64,000 nt of DNA from Streptomyces sp. CBMA123 (GCF_014596465.1 NZ_MECK01000556.1:1-64000); one strand, 5' to 3'; positions 36,017 to 45,260 are shown, numbered from the stretch's first letter. A program made the numbers and translations. The notes: generated by a model from the letters alone, not told the origin.

Positions 36017-37387
36017 ATGACCCGTGACCCCGCGCGCCGCCGCACCGGCCGACGCGCTCGCCTCCGCACCCGGTCCGGCCGCCGACTCGCGGTCCTGGCC
36101 ACCCTCGGCATGCTCGTCGCGCTGATCGGCCACGCGCCCGCCGCCGACGCCACCGCCGCCGCCGCGGTGGCGCCGGCCGCCCCGGTGGCCGCCGCCGGGC
36201 CGCCGCCGGGGTGGACGACCGTGTTCAGCGACGACTTCTCCGGCCCCGGCGGCGCACGGCCGTCCGGGGCGAACTGGACGTACGACACCGGCCCGGGCTC
36301 GACCTTCGGGACCGGCGAGATCGAGACCATGACCGACTCGACCGCCAACGTCCACCTCGACGGCAGCGGCCACCTGGACATCACCGCCCTCGGCAGCGGC
36401 AGCTCCTGGACCTCGGGCCGGATCCGGACGCCGAACGCGGTCGCCGGCGCGCCGGCCGGCGGCAAGCTGGAGGTCACGGCCTCGATCGTGCAGCCCGCCC
36501 CCGCCGGCGGGCTGGGGTACTGGCCAGCGTTCTGGATGCTGGGCCCGGGGCAGTGGCCCGAGAACGGCGAGATCGACATCATGGAGGACGTCAACGCCCG
36601 CTCGCAGGTGGCCGGTACCGTCCACTGCGGCACCTTCCCCGGCGGCGTCTGCAACGAGGGCAACGGGATCGGCAGCGGCCTGCGCGCCTGCCCGGGCTGC
36701 CAGAGCGGCTACCACGACTACGCGATGGTCCTGGACCGCACCAACACCGCCGCCGAGTCGATCACCTGGTACCTCGACGGCGCCGCGTACTTCACCGTGA
36801 CGGAGAACCAGGTCGGCACCGCCGTCTGGCAGCAGGCCTTCGACCACCCCCTGTCCATCATCTTCGACCTGGCCATCGGCGGCGGCTTCCCCAACGGCGC
36901 CTGTGGGTGCACCACCCCGACGGCCGCCACCACCTCCGGGGCGACGATGAGCGTCGCGTCCGTCGCGGCGTACACCACCACCACCGGCGGCAGCGGCGGC
37001 GGCGGTTCGGCGATCACCGGCTACGGCGGCCTCTGCCTGGACGACCGCGCCGCCTCCACCGCCGACTACAACCCGGTGCAGATCTACACCTGCAACGGCA
37101 CGCCCGCCCAGCAGTGGACTGTCGTCCCGGCCGGCAGCACGCTGCACGTGCTGGGCAAGTGCCTGGACGTGTACGCGGCCGGCACCGCGAACGGCACAGC
37201 GGTGGACATCTACGCCTGCAACAACACCGGCTCCCAGGTCTGGATCCCGCGCTCCGACGGTTCGCTGTACAACCCGCAGTCGGGCAAGTGCCTGGACGAC
37301 CCCGGGCAGTCCACCACCGCGGGCACCCAGGTGCAGATCTGGGACTGCACCGGCGGCGCCAACCAGAAGTGGGTGCTGCCCGCCTGA
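36017..37387 (+). CDS. secreted GH16 glucanase with ricin-type lectin domain
   Basis: A 456-residue exported enzyme. A long basic signal peptide (cleavage near ADATA, about residue 45) precedes a glycoside hydrolase family 16 domain (about 65-325) with the catalytic motif WPENGEIDIMEDVN: ExDxxE supplies nucleophile and acid/base. A GSGGGGS linker leads to a ricin-type CBM13 trefoil (about 335-456) with three QxW-type ends (AQQWT, SQVWI, NQKWV) and repeated GKCLD. GH16 enzymes cut beta-1,3/1,4-glucans, laminarin or related polysaccharides. GGGAG precedes the ATG. A terminator hairpin follows. Confidence 0.93.
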   Translation: MTRDPARRRTGRRARLRTRSGRRLAVLATLGMLVALIGHAPAADATAAAAVAPAAPVAAAGPPPGWTTVFSDDFSGPGGARPSGANWTYDTGPGSTFGTGEIETMTDSTANVHLDGSGHLDITALGSGSSWTSGRIRTPNAVAGAPAGGKLEVTASIVQPAPAGGLGYWPAFWMLGPGQWPENGEIDIMEDVNARSQVAGTVHCGTFPGGVCNEGNGIGSGLRACPGCQSGYHDYAMVLDRTNTAAESITWYLDGAAYFTVTENQVGTAVWQQAFDHPLSIIFDLAIGGGFPNGACGCTTPTAATTSGATMSVASVAAYTTTTGGSGGGGSAITGYGGLCLDDRAASTADYNPVQIYTCNGTPAQQWTVVPAGSTLHVLGKCLDVYAAGTANGTAVDIYACNNTGSQVWIPRSDGSLYNPQSGKCLDDPGQSTTAGTQVQIWDCTGGANQKWVLPA

Positions 37388-37393
37388 GACGGC

Positions 37394-37424
37394 GTCGCGC
37401 CGGCCGTCGACCGGCCGGCGCGAC
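37394..37424 (+). terminator. hairpin terminator
   Basis: A 12-bp perfect stem starting 7 bp after the GH16 stop codon. Confidence 0.7.
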
Positions 37425-37739
37425 GTGCGGCGCTGCATCGGCTGGGGGGCGCGGCCGCTCGTCGGGCAGGGCAGCGCACCACCCCTCGCCGCCCCGGGCC
37501 CCGAACCGGGACCCACGCAGAGGTCCACCGCCGCCGCCGGTGGCCAAGCAACGGCCCCTGGCGACTACAGAATCCGTTGACGAGCCGATGCCAGCGACGG
37601 CCGGGCCACCGGGGTGCGCTCGGCGGTGGCCGCGTGCGGGAGCGGAGTCGGTGGTGCGCATCGGTCGTGGCGGGCTACTCGCTTCGGAGGGTCTCGTCCC
37701 GGCCCCGGGCGGGTACCCGAGGGGGCCTTGGCGACGCGC
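37425..37739. other. intergenic region, nothing seen
   Basis: This gap between convergent genes shows no coding frame, repeat or hairpin that I can support beyond the terminator at its left edge. Confidence 0.4.
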
Positions 37740-38111
37740 TCAGACAGAAGGAGTGCGTGGCACGTGGTGCCGCAGAGCGTCTTCGGTGGTGGCGTGGATG
37801 GTGAACAGCGCGGTGGTGTCGGTGAGATCGAGGACCCGCAACGTCTGGGGCGGGGGCGCGATCAGCACGAGCGGGATTCCCTCGGCCAGGGCGCGACGGC
37901 GGGCGGTCAGAAGCACGTTGAGGCCGGTGGAGGTGAGGAACTCGACGCCGGCCAGGTCGACGGCGAGCAGGACGGGGCGCTGGTCCAAGGCAGCGTTCAG
38001 CGTCTGGTCGGCGACGGGTCCGCTGTCGAGGGTCATGTCCCCGGTGAAGGAGCACACCAGCGCGCCGCCGACCCGCAGGGTCTCCGAGTTCAGCAGGGGG
38101 TGGGGCAACAC
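37740..38111 (-). CDS. STAS-domain anti-sigma factor antagonist
   Basis: A 123-residue single-domain protein of the SpoIIAA/RsbV type. The core motif AVDLAGVEFLTSTGLNVLL carries the Ser/Thr that a partner kinase phosphorylates. GTG 38111 is set by GAGGAGGAA. The upstream gene ends 10 bp before it, so the two are co-transcribed. Family members release a sigma factor by binding its anti-sigma kinase; no such kinase or sigma gene is adjacent, so the partner is elsewhere. Confidence 0.9.
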   Translation of the reverse strand: MLPHPLLNSETLRVGGALVCSFTGDMTLDSGPVADQTLNAALDQRPVLLAVDLAGVEFLTSTGLNVLLTARRRALAEGIPLVLIAPPPQTLRVLDLTDTTALFTIHATTEDALRHHVPRTPSV

Positions 38112-38121
38112 GGCTTCCTCC

Positions 38122-38481
38122 TCAGGGCAACGGGGCGGGCTGCACGGGCACCCGGTTCCCGCCTTCACGGACGTCTGCTCCCGCAGTGCCGGCGGTGTCG
38201 TGCGCGGGCAAGGCGGCTACGATCCGCTCCAGCCCATCCCAGAGGTCCAGGGCGCGCTCACGTAGTCCCACCGCGGAGCAGCTGCCCGCCTCCACCGCGC
38301 CGAGGTAGGCATCTATGCCGGTCACCGCATGGCGCACCTGCCGGCGCAGCGGCTCCGCCCGGCCGGCGTCCTCCCCGCTCTCGCAGGGCGCGCCGATCCG
38401 CTCTGCCAGCACGACGGCCAGCCGCTCCAGGCCTTCCCTGCTCATCGGGTCCACGCACACCACTCCCGCCGAAGGGGTCAT
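38122..38481 (-). CDS. hypothetical protein in operon with STAS gene
   Basis: About 119 residues, largely helical (SREGLERLAVVLAERIGAPC, RRQVRHAVTGIDAYLGAVEA, LRERALDLWDGLERIVAALP). No family is recognised. ATG 38481 (MTPSAGVV) is chosen; a Met 14 residues later is also possible. Neither has a strong ribosome binding site. It precedes the STAS gene by 10 bp and is divergent from the winged-helix gene at 38618. Confidence 0.65.
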   Translation of the reverse strand: MTPSAGVVCVDPMSREGLERLAVVLAERIGAPCESGEDAGRAEPLRRQVRHAVTGIDAYLGAVEAGSCSAVGLRERALDLWDGLERIVAALPAHDTAGTAGADVREGGNRVPVQPAPLP

Positions 38482-38617
38482 CAAGGGCAGCCCGCCACGG
38501 ACACCTGTGCGGGCTGCGGTAGCTCCACTGTTCGCCCCCGCAGCCGTGCCTGTCAACCAAAGCACGAATCTGCTGTCGTGTTTCGTCGGTCGTGAACCAA
38601 GGTCTTATCGTGGGGGC

Positions 38618-38971
38618 ATGGACAACGGCACAGCACCGACGGAACGACAGTGGACCTTCCTGACCAACCACGCCCGCGTCCTGGTCCAGATCGCCCGCGA
38701 CCCCGGCGTCCGCGTACGGGACATCGCCGTCCGCTGCCTGCTCACCGAACGCGCCGTCCAGCGCATCATCACCGACCTCGAACAGGCCGAATACCTCAGC
38801 CACGAACGCCGCGGCCGCACCAACCACTACAGCGTCCTGGCCGCCAAACAGCTGCGCCACCCGGCCGACGCCGGCCCCACCGTCGCCGAACTGCTCGCCA
38901 CCCTCCTGCGGACACCCGCCGACGGCCACCACAGCCCCGCGCCAGGCGCCCAGGAGTCCTCCGGGCAGTGA
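38618..38971 (+). CDS. winged-helix DNA-binding protein
   Basis: A 117-residue MarR/ArsR-like regulator. Helix-turn-helix RVRDIAVRCLLTERAVQRII is followed by the wing DLEQAEYLSHERRGRTNHYS. The C-terminus is short and polar, without a ligand domain. TGGGGG precedes the ATG. It is divergent from the two-gene STAS operon across a 136-bp gap and probably controls it or itself. Confidence 0.85.
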   Translation: MDNGTAPTERQWTFLTNHARVLVQIARDPGVRVRDIAVRCLLTERAVQRIITDLEQAEYLSHERRGRTNHYSVLAAKQLRHPADAGPTVAELLATLLRTPADGHHSPAPGAQESSGQ

Positions 38972-39560
38972 CCGCGCCCGGCCCGGCACCCGGCTGTGCG
39001 GCCGGGCCCGGCCCGTGCACCGAAGATCGTTGGTCAGCCGACGACGGTCTCGCAGTGGCGGGTGAGCGTGTCCAGGAGTGCGCTCTGCTGGTCGGTCAGT
39101 TCGCCCTCGGTGCGGGCCCCCGCCCGTCCGCACAGCCGGGTGCCGGGCCGGAAGGCCGGGTCCGCCTCACCGCCGGTGCGATTGGCGGGGCCGTCGAGGG
39201 TGCCGCCGGCGGCGCATCCACGCGCCCACCGCATGGTCGTACGGCTTCGCGGTCGCCGGGATCGCCAGGTGGCCGTCCTGCGCCGCGCCGACCGCCGAGT
39301 CCTCGGCGAGAAAGGCGGCCTGGCCGGTCCGGCCCTCCGGCGACGCTGCCCCCGCCGGGACCGTCCGGGCATGGGACGTGCCGTGCGGGGCACACGCGAC
39401 CCCGGGGCGGCGACCACGTCACCCCAACCACTCGCCCCGCAGCCGGCTTGACGGTCGACGTGCGGCGGCCGTGACGTCCACGCGGTCACCTGCTCGCCGG
39501 GCGGTGCCGGGGCGGGTGGGCACTCGCGAGCGGGGCAGGACGAGCGGAGGGAGACCCGTC
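38972..39560. other. intergenic region with a possible remnant
   Basis: No supportable gene. A minus-strand frame ending near 39034 (ARTEGELTDQQSALLDTLTR) looks like the last codons of a lost gene. The end of the gap is the leader of the MFS gene. Confidence 0.4.
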
Positions 39561-41060
39561 ATGGCGGATCCGGCGAAGTCGACGGCGGTCCGGGGAGATC
39601 AGGAACCAGGGGTGGTCGAGACCTCCGTACCGGCCAGGCTCGACCGGCTGCCGTGGTCCGCCTGGCACTGGCGGATCGTCATCGGCCTGGGCACGGTCTG
39701 GATCCTCGACGGCCTGGAGGTGACGATCGTCGGCAACCTGGCGGCCCGGCTGGCCGAGCACGGCAGCGGCATCGCCATCTCCACCGCGCAGGTCACCACC
39801 ATCGCCGCCGCCGTCTACGTGGCCGGCGCCTGCTCCGGGGCCCTGTTCTTCGGCTGGCTGACGGACCGGCTGGGACGCAAGAGACTGTTCATGATCACAC
39901 TCGCCGTCTACCTCGCCGCGACAGCGCTGACGGCGTTCTCCTGGACGGCCTGGTTCTTCTTCCTCTGCCGCTTCTTCACCGGCTTCGGCATCGGCGGCGA
40001 GTACGCGGCCATCAACTCGGCCATCGACGAGCTGATCCCGGCCCGGGTGCGCGGACGCATCGACCTGGTCATCAACGGCAGCTTCTGGGTGGGCGCGGCG
40101 CTCGGCGCCTTCGCGTCCATCGCGCTGCTCGACACCTCGCTGTTCGCCACCGACCTCGGCTGGCGGCTGGCCTTCGGGATCGGCGTGGTGCTGGGCCTGG
40201 TGATCCTGCTGGTGCGCCGGCACGTCCCGGAGAGTCCGCGCTGGCTGTTCACCCACGGCCGGGCGGAGGAGGCCGAGGAGGTCGTGGCCGAGGCGGAGGA
40301 GTCCGTGGAGCACTCGACCGGACGGCCGCTGCCTCCCGTCACCGGTGAGCCGATCCGGATCCGCGAGCGCGCGGCTCTCGGCTTCGGCACCGTCGTGCGC
40401 ACCGTGGTCGCCCGCTACCCGCGCCGCACCACGCTCGGCCTGGCCCTCTTCATCGGCCAGGCGTTCCTCTACAACGCGGTCACCTTCGGCTACGCCGTCA
40501 TCCTGACCACCTACTTCGGCGTGGCGAAGGGCGACACCGGCTACTACTTCGCGGTGATCGCCGTCGGCAACTTCCTCGGACCGCTGCTCCTCGGCCACCT
40601 CTTCGACTCCGTGGGCCGCAAACCGATGATCGCGGGCACCTACATCGGCTCCGGCCTCCTGCTGTTCGCCACCGCCGCCCTGTTCCAGCACGGCGACCTC
40701 TCCGCCACGACGATGACGGCCTGCTGGACGGGCGTGCTCTTCCTCGCCTCCGCCGGCGCCAGCTCGGCCTACCTGACGGTGAGCGAGATCTTCCCGCTGG
40801 AGACCCGGGGCCTGTCGATCGCCTTCTTCTATGCGGTCGGCACCGCCGTCGGCGGCATCAGCGGGCCGCTGCTGTTCAACGGACTGGTGAGCAGCGGCAA
40901 GGTCTCGGACACCACCCTCGCGTTCTGCATCGGCGCGGGGCTGATGACCGTGGCGGGGCTGGTGGAGGCCGTCATCGGGGTCAAGGCCGAGCAGCGCAGC
41001 CTGGAATCGCTGGCCACGCCGCTGAGCGCGGTCACCGCCGACGAGCCGTCGAAGGCGTAG
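39561..41060 (+). CDS. MFS transporter, sugar-porter type
   Basis: A 499-residue inner-membrane transporter with about 12 hydrophobic segments. The signature between helices 2 and 3 is GWLTDRLGRKRLF, the helix 4-5 motif RFFTGFGIGGEYAA and the helix 6 end PESPRWLFTHGRAEEAEE. A second GHLFDSVGRKP motif lies between helices 8 and 9. This is the sugar-porter/metabolite:H+ symporter pattern, mostly importers of sugars or organic acids. GAGGGAG precedes the ATG. It stands alone with no enzyme gene attached. Confidence 0.92.
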   Translation: MADPAKSTAVRGDQEPGVVETSVPARLDRLPWSAWHWRIVIGLGTVWILDGLEVTIVGNLAARLAEHGSGIAISTAQVTTIAAAVYVAGACSGALFFGWLTDRLGRKRLFMITLAVYLAATALTAFSWTAWFFFLCRFFTGFGIGGEYAAINSAIDELIPARVRGRIDLVINGSFWVGAALGAFASIALLDTSLFATDLGWRLAFGIGVVLGLVILLVRRHVPESPRWLFTHGRAEEAEEVVAEAEESVEHSTGRPLPPVTGEPIRIRERAALGFGTVVRTVVARYPRRTTLGLALFIGQAFLYNAVTFGYAVILTTYFGVAKGDTGYYFAVIAVGNFLGPLLLGHLFDSVGRKPMIAGTYIGSGLLLFATAALFQHGDLSATTMTACWTGVLFLASAGASSAYLTVSEIFPLETRGLSIAFFYAVGTAVGGISGPLLFNGLVSSGKVSDTTLAFCIGAGLMTVAGLVEAVIGVKAEQRSLESLATPLSAVTADEPSKA

Positions 41061-41217
41061 CCGTGGACGGCGCGGGCAGGCCCGCCGCACCGGTAACGGC
41101 GGCTTCGACGCCGAGTCTCGCTGAGCGAGCCACGGATCGCGGATCGCGGATCTCGCCGGGCACAGGGTCTGATGCTCGGGGGGCCAGCCCGGCGCGGCGC
41201 GCGGAACGGGCCGTCAC

Positions 41218-41373
41218 GAGGTCCACCGCCTCAACCACCGCACCACCAAAGGCCCGGAAGCCGCCGACTTCCTCAAAGACCTCACCGAGCGCCTGCCTGC
41301 GACCTTCGTCCACGCCGGTTTCGACGTCACCGGCACCCCGCCGCCTCAGCCGGTCGGCAGGATGCGGCGGTAG
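41218..41373 (+). pseudogene. fragment of a TniB-like transposition ATPase
   Basis: About 40 codons read EVHRLNHRTTKGPEAADFLK and DLTERLPATFVHAGFDVTG. This is the Walker B to sensor region of the TniB/AAA ATPases of actinobacterial transposons. Walker A and the rest are missing; the frame ends at TAG 41373. It is a transposon scar. Confidence 0.5.
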
Positions 41374-41486
41374 CGGAGCTTGGTGATCGGCACCCCGTCG
41401 CTCGACTCCCGCGGCACCGTGCCGTCATGCGTCCAGCCCTGGCCCTGGTAGAAGGTCCGGGCGCGCAGGTTGCCCTCGATGGCCCA
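41346..41486 (-). pseudogene. C-terminal fragment of a GNAT acetyltransferase
   Basis: Minus strand: WAIEGNLRARTFYQGQGWTH, then VPITKLRYRRILPTG and a TGA at 41348-41346. N-x-x-A-R-x-F-Y-x-x-x-G-W is the C-terminal strand-helix of GNAT acetyltransferases. The acetyl-CoA-binding part is gone. Confidence 0.6.
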
Positions 41487-41525
41487 CGGCGACGCCTACA
41501 CCCACAGGGCCGCTGACGACCTGTG

Positions 41526-41966
41526 TCAGTTGCCGTCCAGTGCCTCCACCAGCTGCGGCAGGTTGCCGCCGGCTACGGCAAGGGCCAGATGGTCGTGGTA
41601 GTCACGACTACTGACGATCAGGCCGTCGCGGACGCGCAGCACCTGGATGTTGGCGGCCATGGAGGTCCGCCCGGTCGCCCGGTGACGCACCTGGTAGTTC
41701 CACTCGTTGACGATCACCTCCGGGTCGTCGGTCTCCCGGATCACCACGTCCACCGGGGTCAGCTCCACGGGGACGCTCGTGGCGAGTTCCATGAACCGCT
41801 CCCTGATCACGGACCGTCCCTCGAACCGGCGCGGTCCGACCGGTGCGAACACGATCTCCACCACGGCGTCCTCGGCGTAGAGGTCCGCGAGCTCCGCGAA
41901 CCGCCCCCCACCGATACCGTCGAGCAGCTTCGTGAAGACCTCACGAGGTGACAGCGTTTCGGACAT
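41526..41966 (-). CDS. SnoaL-like / NTF2-fold protein
   Basis: A 146-residue cone-shaped NTF2-fold protein: helices first (SPREVFTKLLDGIGGGRFAE, LADLYAEDAVVEIVFAP), then beta strands (PRRFEGRSVIRERFMELA, EVIVNEWNYQVRHRATGR) and the end GLIVSSRDYHDHLALA. Such proteins bind or isomerise small hydrophobic molecules. GGGGG precedes the ATG at 41966. It is divergent from the TetR gene across a gap with two operator-like repeats, so it is probably that repressor's target. Confidence 0.88.
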   Translation of the reverse strand: MSETLSPREVFTKLLDGIGGGRFAELADLYAEDAVVEIVFAPVGPRRFEGRSVIRERFMELATSVPVELTPVDVVIRETDDPEVIVNEWNYQVRHRATGRTSMAANIQVLRVRDGLIVSSRDYHDHLALAVAGGNLPQLVEALDGN

Positions 41967-41998
41967 GATCAACCCCCAGCAGGATCCGTCGCTAGAAT

Positions 41999-42042
41999 CG
42001 GACTAGCGAATCCGCTTTCGACGATACGGACTAGCTACTCCG
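41999..42042. promoter_or_regulatory. two operator-like repeats in the divergent promoter
   Basis: CGGACTAGCGAATCCG (41999-42014) and CGGACTAGCTACTCCG (42027-42042) are 16-bp units spaced 28 bp apart, each with CGGA/TCCG ends. They lie between the SnoaL-like and TetR genes. Confidence 0.6.
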
Positions 42043-42086
42043 TTTGTCCAGTGTGGCTTCGCCACCGACAGGAAAGGGTGGGAGCG

Positions 42087-42659
42087 ATGAGCGGCACCCA
42101 GGAACGCCCGCTGCGGGCGGACGCGGCCCGCAACCGGGCCAGGCTGCTGGACACCGCCACGCAGGTGTTCGCCACCCGCGGCGTCGGCGTGCCGACCGAG
42201 GAGATCGCCCGGGCCGCCGGAGTCGGGGTCGGCACGCTGTTCCGGCACTTCCCGACCAAGGAGGCACTGCTTGAAGCCGTGATGGTGCGCAAGCTCGAGA
42301 CGATCGCCACCCAGGCCGCGCAGTTGCCCGCCGACTCCGCACCCGCCGAGGCGTTCTTCGACTGTTTCCGCCTGGTGGTCGAACAGTCCGCGGGCAAGAA
42401 CGAGTTCGCCCAGGCACTCGCCGCAGCCGGCGTCGACGCGCACGCGGCCCTGCGAGACGCCGGCGCGGCGATCCGGGCACAGCTCACCGAACTCCTCGCC
42501 CGAGCGCAGCGCGCCGGGGCCCTCCGCCCGGAGCTGGGCCCGCCGGAACTCGTCGCCCTGCTGATCGGTGCGACCACGACGATGGAGCACCTCGGGGACG
42601 ACGCGGCCGCCCGGGAACGGATCTTCGCGGTGCTCTTCGACGGGCTGCGGCCACGCTGA
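42087..42659 (+). CDS. TetR-family regulator
   Basis: A 190-residue repressor. The N-terminal helix-turn-helix (RARLLDTATQVFATRGVGVP, TEEIARAAGVGVGTLFRHFP) is followed by the SBP-type TetR C-terminal helices (ALRPELGPPELVALLIGATT). GTGGGAGCG precedes the ATG at 42087. It is divergent from the SnoaL-like gene and probably controls both genes through the two repeats between them. Confidence 0.92.
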   Translation: MSGTQERPLRADAARNRARLLDTATQVFATRGVGVPTEEIARAAGVGVGTLFRHFPTKEALLEAVMVRKLETIATQAAQLPADSAPAEAFFDCFRLVVEQSAGKNEFAQALAAAGVDAHAALRDAGAAIRAQLTELLARAQRAGALRPELGPPELVALLIGATTTMEHLGDDAAARERIFAVLFDGLRPR

Positions 42660-42839
42660 CCAACCCCTCACGCGCGCTCGCCACCTGAACCGTGGTGAAC
42701 CCCGGCCCGATCGGGCGAGTTGGGCTCGCTCCTCGGGTCGCGCTCCCGTCGCACCACCACCCGAGCACCCGCCCACGCCACGACGCCTGCGCCGCTTCCC
42801 GCTGACAGGCCGTCGGCTCGAAGGCCCCGATGCGCGCCG

Positions 42840-43055
42840 CGCGAACCTCCCCACGTCCGCCACCCGAACTTCCGGGCGGCCTTGGCCTCGAAATCGGGGT
42901 CCCGCCAGCTGCCCGGGAGACCAATCAGCACCGGCGGGCTGCACACGCCGTGGCCCCGGTGCGTGATCCGCACGATATCCGGGGCGTTGGCGCGCTCGTT
43001 CTTCTTCACCACCTCGACGTTCGTGATGTCCGACCAGGCGAACCGCTTACGGCGG
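42840..43055 (-). pseudogene. fragment of a PH-like domain membrane protein
   Basis: Minus strand: FAWSDITNVEVVKKNERANA, PDIVRITHRGHGVCSPPVLI, DPDFEAKAARKFGWRT. This is the pattern of bacterial PH-domain proteins (WxDI..VEV, a basic strand, DPEFxAKA end). No transmembrane start remains; upstream sequence is unrelated. Confidence 0.5.
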
Positions 43056-43240
43056 CCCCCCAGGGGGGGCCACCGCAAGCTGCGCGACACCGGACCGAAC
43101 GGCGGCGTCGGCCGGCGGGCGGAGGCGGAGGCCGACAGGGCGGGTACCCGGGCCCACGGGGTGCGGCAGCGGCCGGACGCCAGCTGGAGGCCGGCGCAAT
43201 GACCGGAGGGCAGCGAACAGTGACGAGGATCTGCGAAAAC

Positions 43241-43269
43241 GGCTCTGCCCGTGATTCCGTGAATGACCT
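43241..43269 (+). repeat. left inverted repeat flanking the hydrolase
   Basis: A 29-bp sequence whose reverse complement occurs at 44033-44061 with four mismatches. The central 14 bases (GATTCCGTGAATGA) are identical. Confidence 0.7.
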
Positions 43270-43324
43270 TCGGCTCACGTCTACCGTTGATCACAGGGCA
43301 GCCAAGGCGGACGTGGAGGCAGCG

Positions 43325-44020
43325 ATGAGGGTCGTGTTCGTGCACGGGGCGTGTGTGCGGGACGGGTCGTGGTGGTGGCACCGCACCGCCGACCTGCTGC
43401 AGGAGCGCGGGGTGCCGAGCGTGGCCCCGGCGCTGCCGAGTTGCGGAGAGGCGGGCCTGCCCGCAGGCGCCGGCGGCCCAGGGCTTTCCGAGGACGTCGA
43501 GGCGGTGCGGAAGACGCTGCTGGACGCGGACGAACCCACCGTTGTGGTCGCCCACAGCTACGGCGGCATCATCACGGCCGAAGCCGCCGCGGGCGTCGGG
43601 TCGGTACGCCACCTGCTGCTGATCTCCAGCTACCTGCCCGAGGTCGGGCAGAGCCTGTCGGAGTTCGGGGACGGCAGTCCAGCCCCGTTCCTCGACGTCG
43701 ACCCTGACGCCGGCACCTTCGGAGTCCGCCCCGACCTACTCGTGGACACATTCCTGCAGGACTGCGACCCCGAGATCCAGGCACAGGCGGCGAACCACCT
43801 CGCCCGGCAGAGCGTGCAGGTGACCGGACAGCCGATCGGGGCGGCCGCGTGGCAGCAGGTGCCCTCGACATACCTCGTCTGCGCCCAGGACCGGGGCACC
43901 CCGCCGCGGCTGCAGCGCGAGTTCGCCCGCCGGGCCGGCAGCGTCGTCGAACTCGACACCGGCCACCACCCGTTCCTGTCCCAGCCCGCCGCGGTCCGGG
44001 ACCTGCTGCTGAGCCTGTGA
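43325..44020 (+). CDS. alpha/beta hydrolase
   Basis: A 231-residue cytoplasmic hydrolase of the RsbQ/esterase (AB_hydrolase_6) kind. The first strand is MRVVFVHGACVRDGSWWW, the nucleophile elbow VVVAHSYGGIITAEA (Ser about residue 80), the acid Asp in LVCAQDRGTP and the base His in LDTGHHPFLSQP. GTGGAGG precedes the ATG. The gene sits alone between 29-bp imperfect inverted repeats and may have moved with them. The substrate is unknown. Confidence 0.9.
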   Translation: MRVVFVHGACVRDGSWWWHRTADLLQERGVPSVAPALPSCGEAGLPAGAGGPGLSEDVEAVRKTLLDADEPTVVVAHSYGGIITAEAAAGVGSVRHLLLISSYLPEVGQSLSEFGDGSPAPFLDVDPDAGTFGVRPDLLVDTFLQDCDPEIQAQAANHLARQSVQVTGQPIGAAAWQQVPSTYLVCAQDRGTPPRLQREFARRAGSVVELDTGHHPFLSQPAAVRDLLLSL

Positions 44021-44032
44021 CGGCAGGGACGA

Positions 44033-44061
44033 GATCATTCACGGAATCGCGGCCAGAACCA
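44033..44061 (-). repeat. right inverted repeat flanking the hydrolase
   Basis: Reverse complement of the repeat at 43241-43269, starting 12 bp after the hydrolase stop codon. Confidence 0.7.
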
Positions 44062-44984
44062 TGTTCAACGAGCCTCATCAACAGCAGACGGCCGGGCAAC
44101 GGGCACCGAGGCGCGGGCACCAGCCGAACGAAGACGTGGTCCTGGTCCTCGGGGGGTCCCGGCTGAGGGCGGTCCCCGGCAGGGCCGAATCCATGGGCGA
44201 GCCCGAGCCGCGCGAGCCGGCGGACAACTTCCTCCCACCGGACCGATGAGTTCAGGCGATGACGGCGGGGCACTGGGGCCGAGCCGGCGCTGAGGGGCCC
44301 CGGTGCCGTAGCGGCTCCGGGGCCCCGAGGGGAACAACACCATCTACCGGCCCTGGGCCGGTCCTTGTGTCCGCACGGCCCCAAGGGTGGGGGTGTGCGG
44401 GGATCGCGTATGCGTGACCGGAAACCACCGTCCTTGCTGTGGGGTCTGCGGTGTCCGCCCGGGTGAATACCTCACGGGCCGGGCGATCCTGATGGCGGTC
44501 TGTCCCTCCGTTCATCCTCTGTACTGACTGGGAACTGCGTACTGCCGGTTACTGCTGTACTGCGACCATCCGGTACTACTGCGGCCCTCCTGGGCTGCCT
44601 GGTGCGGCGGCCAGCCCCGTCGCCCGTCCTGCTCACCTGCTCGGCTTGGAACCCCACTGCCGCACCTCCCAGTACGCGCGCCCGCAGCCCTGGCGCCTTT
44701 ACTGGGATACCGCGTCCTGCGACTGCTGGTACCACTCGACTTCACTTGCTGGTACTGCACCTGCACTTGCCGCGGTACCACTCGGTGGCGGCCCCTGATA
44801 CCTGCGGGCCGCCCGGCCCGGCAGCCAGTCCTGTCGCCGTCCTGCACCTGCTCTGGCTTCAGGGCTCCACCGCCGGGCCGCTTGCGAACTTCTGTACCGC
44901 TGACCGCCAGTTCGTGTCTGGCGGGTACCGCTTGACTGCGTCTACGAGAGAAACACTAACCACAGCCACCGACAATGTCTACTC
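44062..44984. other. intergenic region rich in TACTG motifs
   Basis: No supportable gene. TACTG starts at 44522, 44540, 44550, 44558 and 44577, and GGTAC/TGCTGGTAC motifs continue to about 44780. GC content is lower than in neighbouring DNA. It looks like a non-coding regulatory or transfer-type region. Confidence 0.4.
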
Positions 44985-45260
44985 CAGCCATCACAGATTT
45001 TTCAGCGCCCAGGGAGAAGGTAGTCTGCGCCCCACGGAACGGGACGGCCGGCACCCCGATCTCCGAGGCCTGCCACACACCGTCCGGGCGCACCTGGCGC
45101 CCGCCGCCCGGCAGCAGGAACTCGGTCTCGGTCGACCAGGACCGCACCGTGCAGCGCCAGGTGGCCGAGTGCCTGCCGGATCGCCTTGTTCGACGCCGCA
45201 CCGGGGCGCAGCAGGCGGTGGGCTGACGGGTCGCCGATGACGTCTGGACCGGCCTGATCA
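44985..45260 (-). pseudogene. frameshifted remnant of an unidentified gene
   Basis: Minus-strand protein-like text switches frame: SNKAIRQALGHLALHGAVLV in one frame, then EFLLPGGGRQVRPDGVWQAS and VPAVPFRGAQTTFSLGAEKS in another. The first part resembles a winged helix. No intact start exists, so it is a dead gene. Confidence 0.4.
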
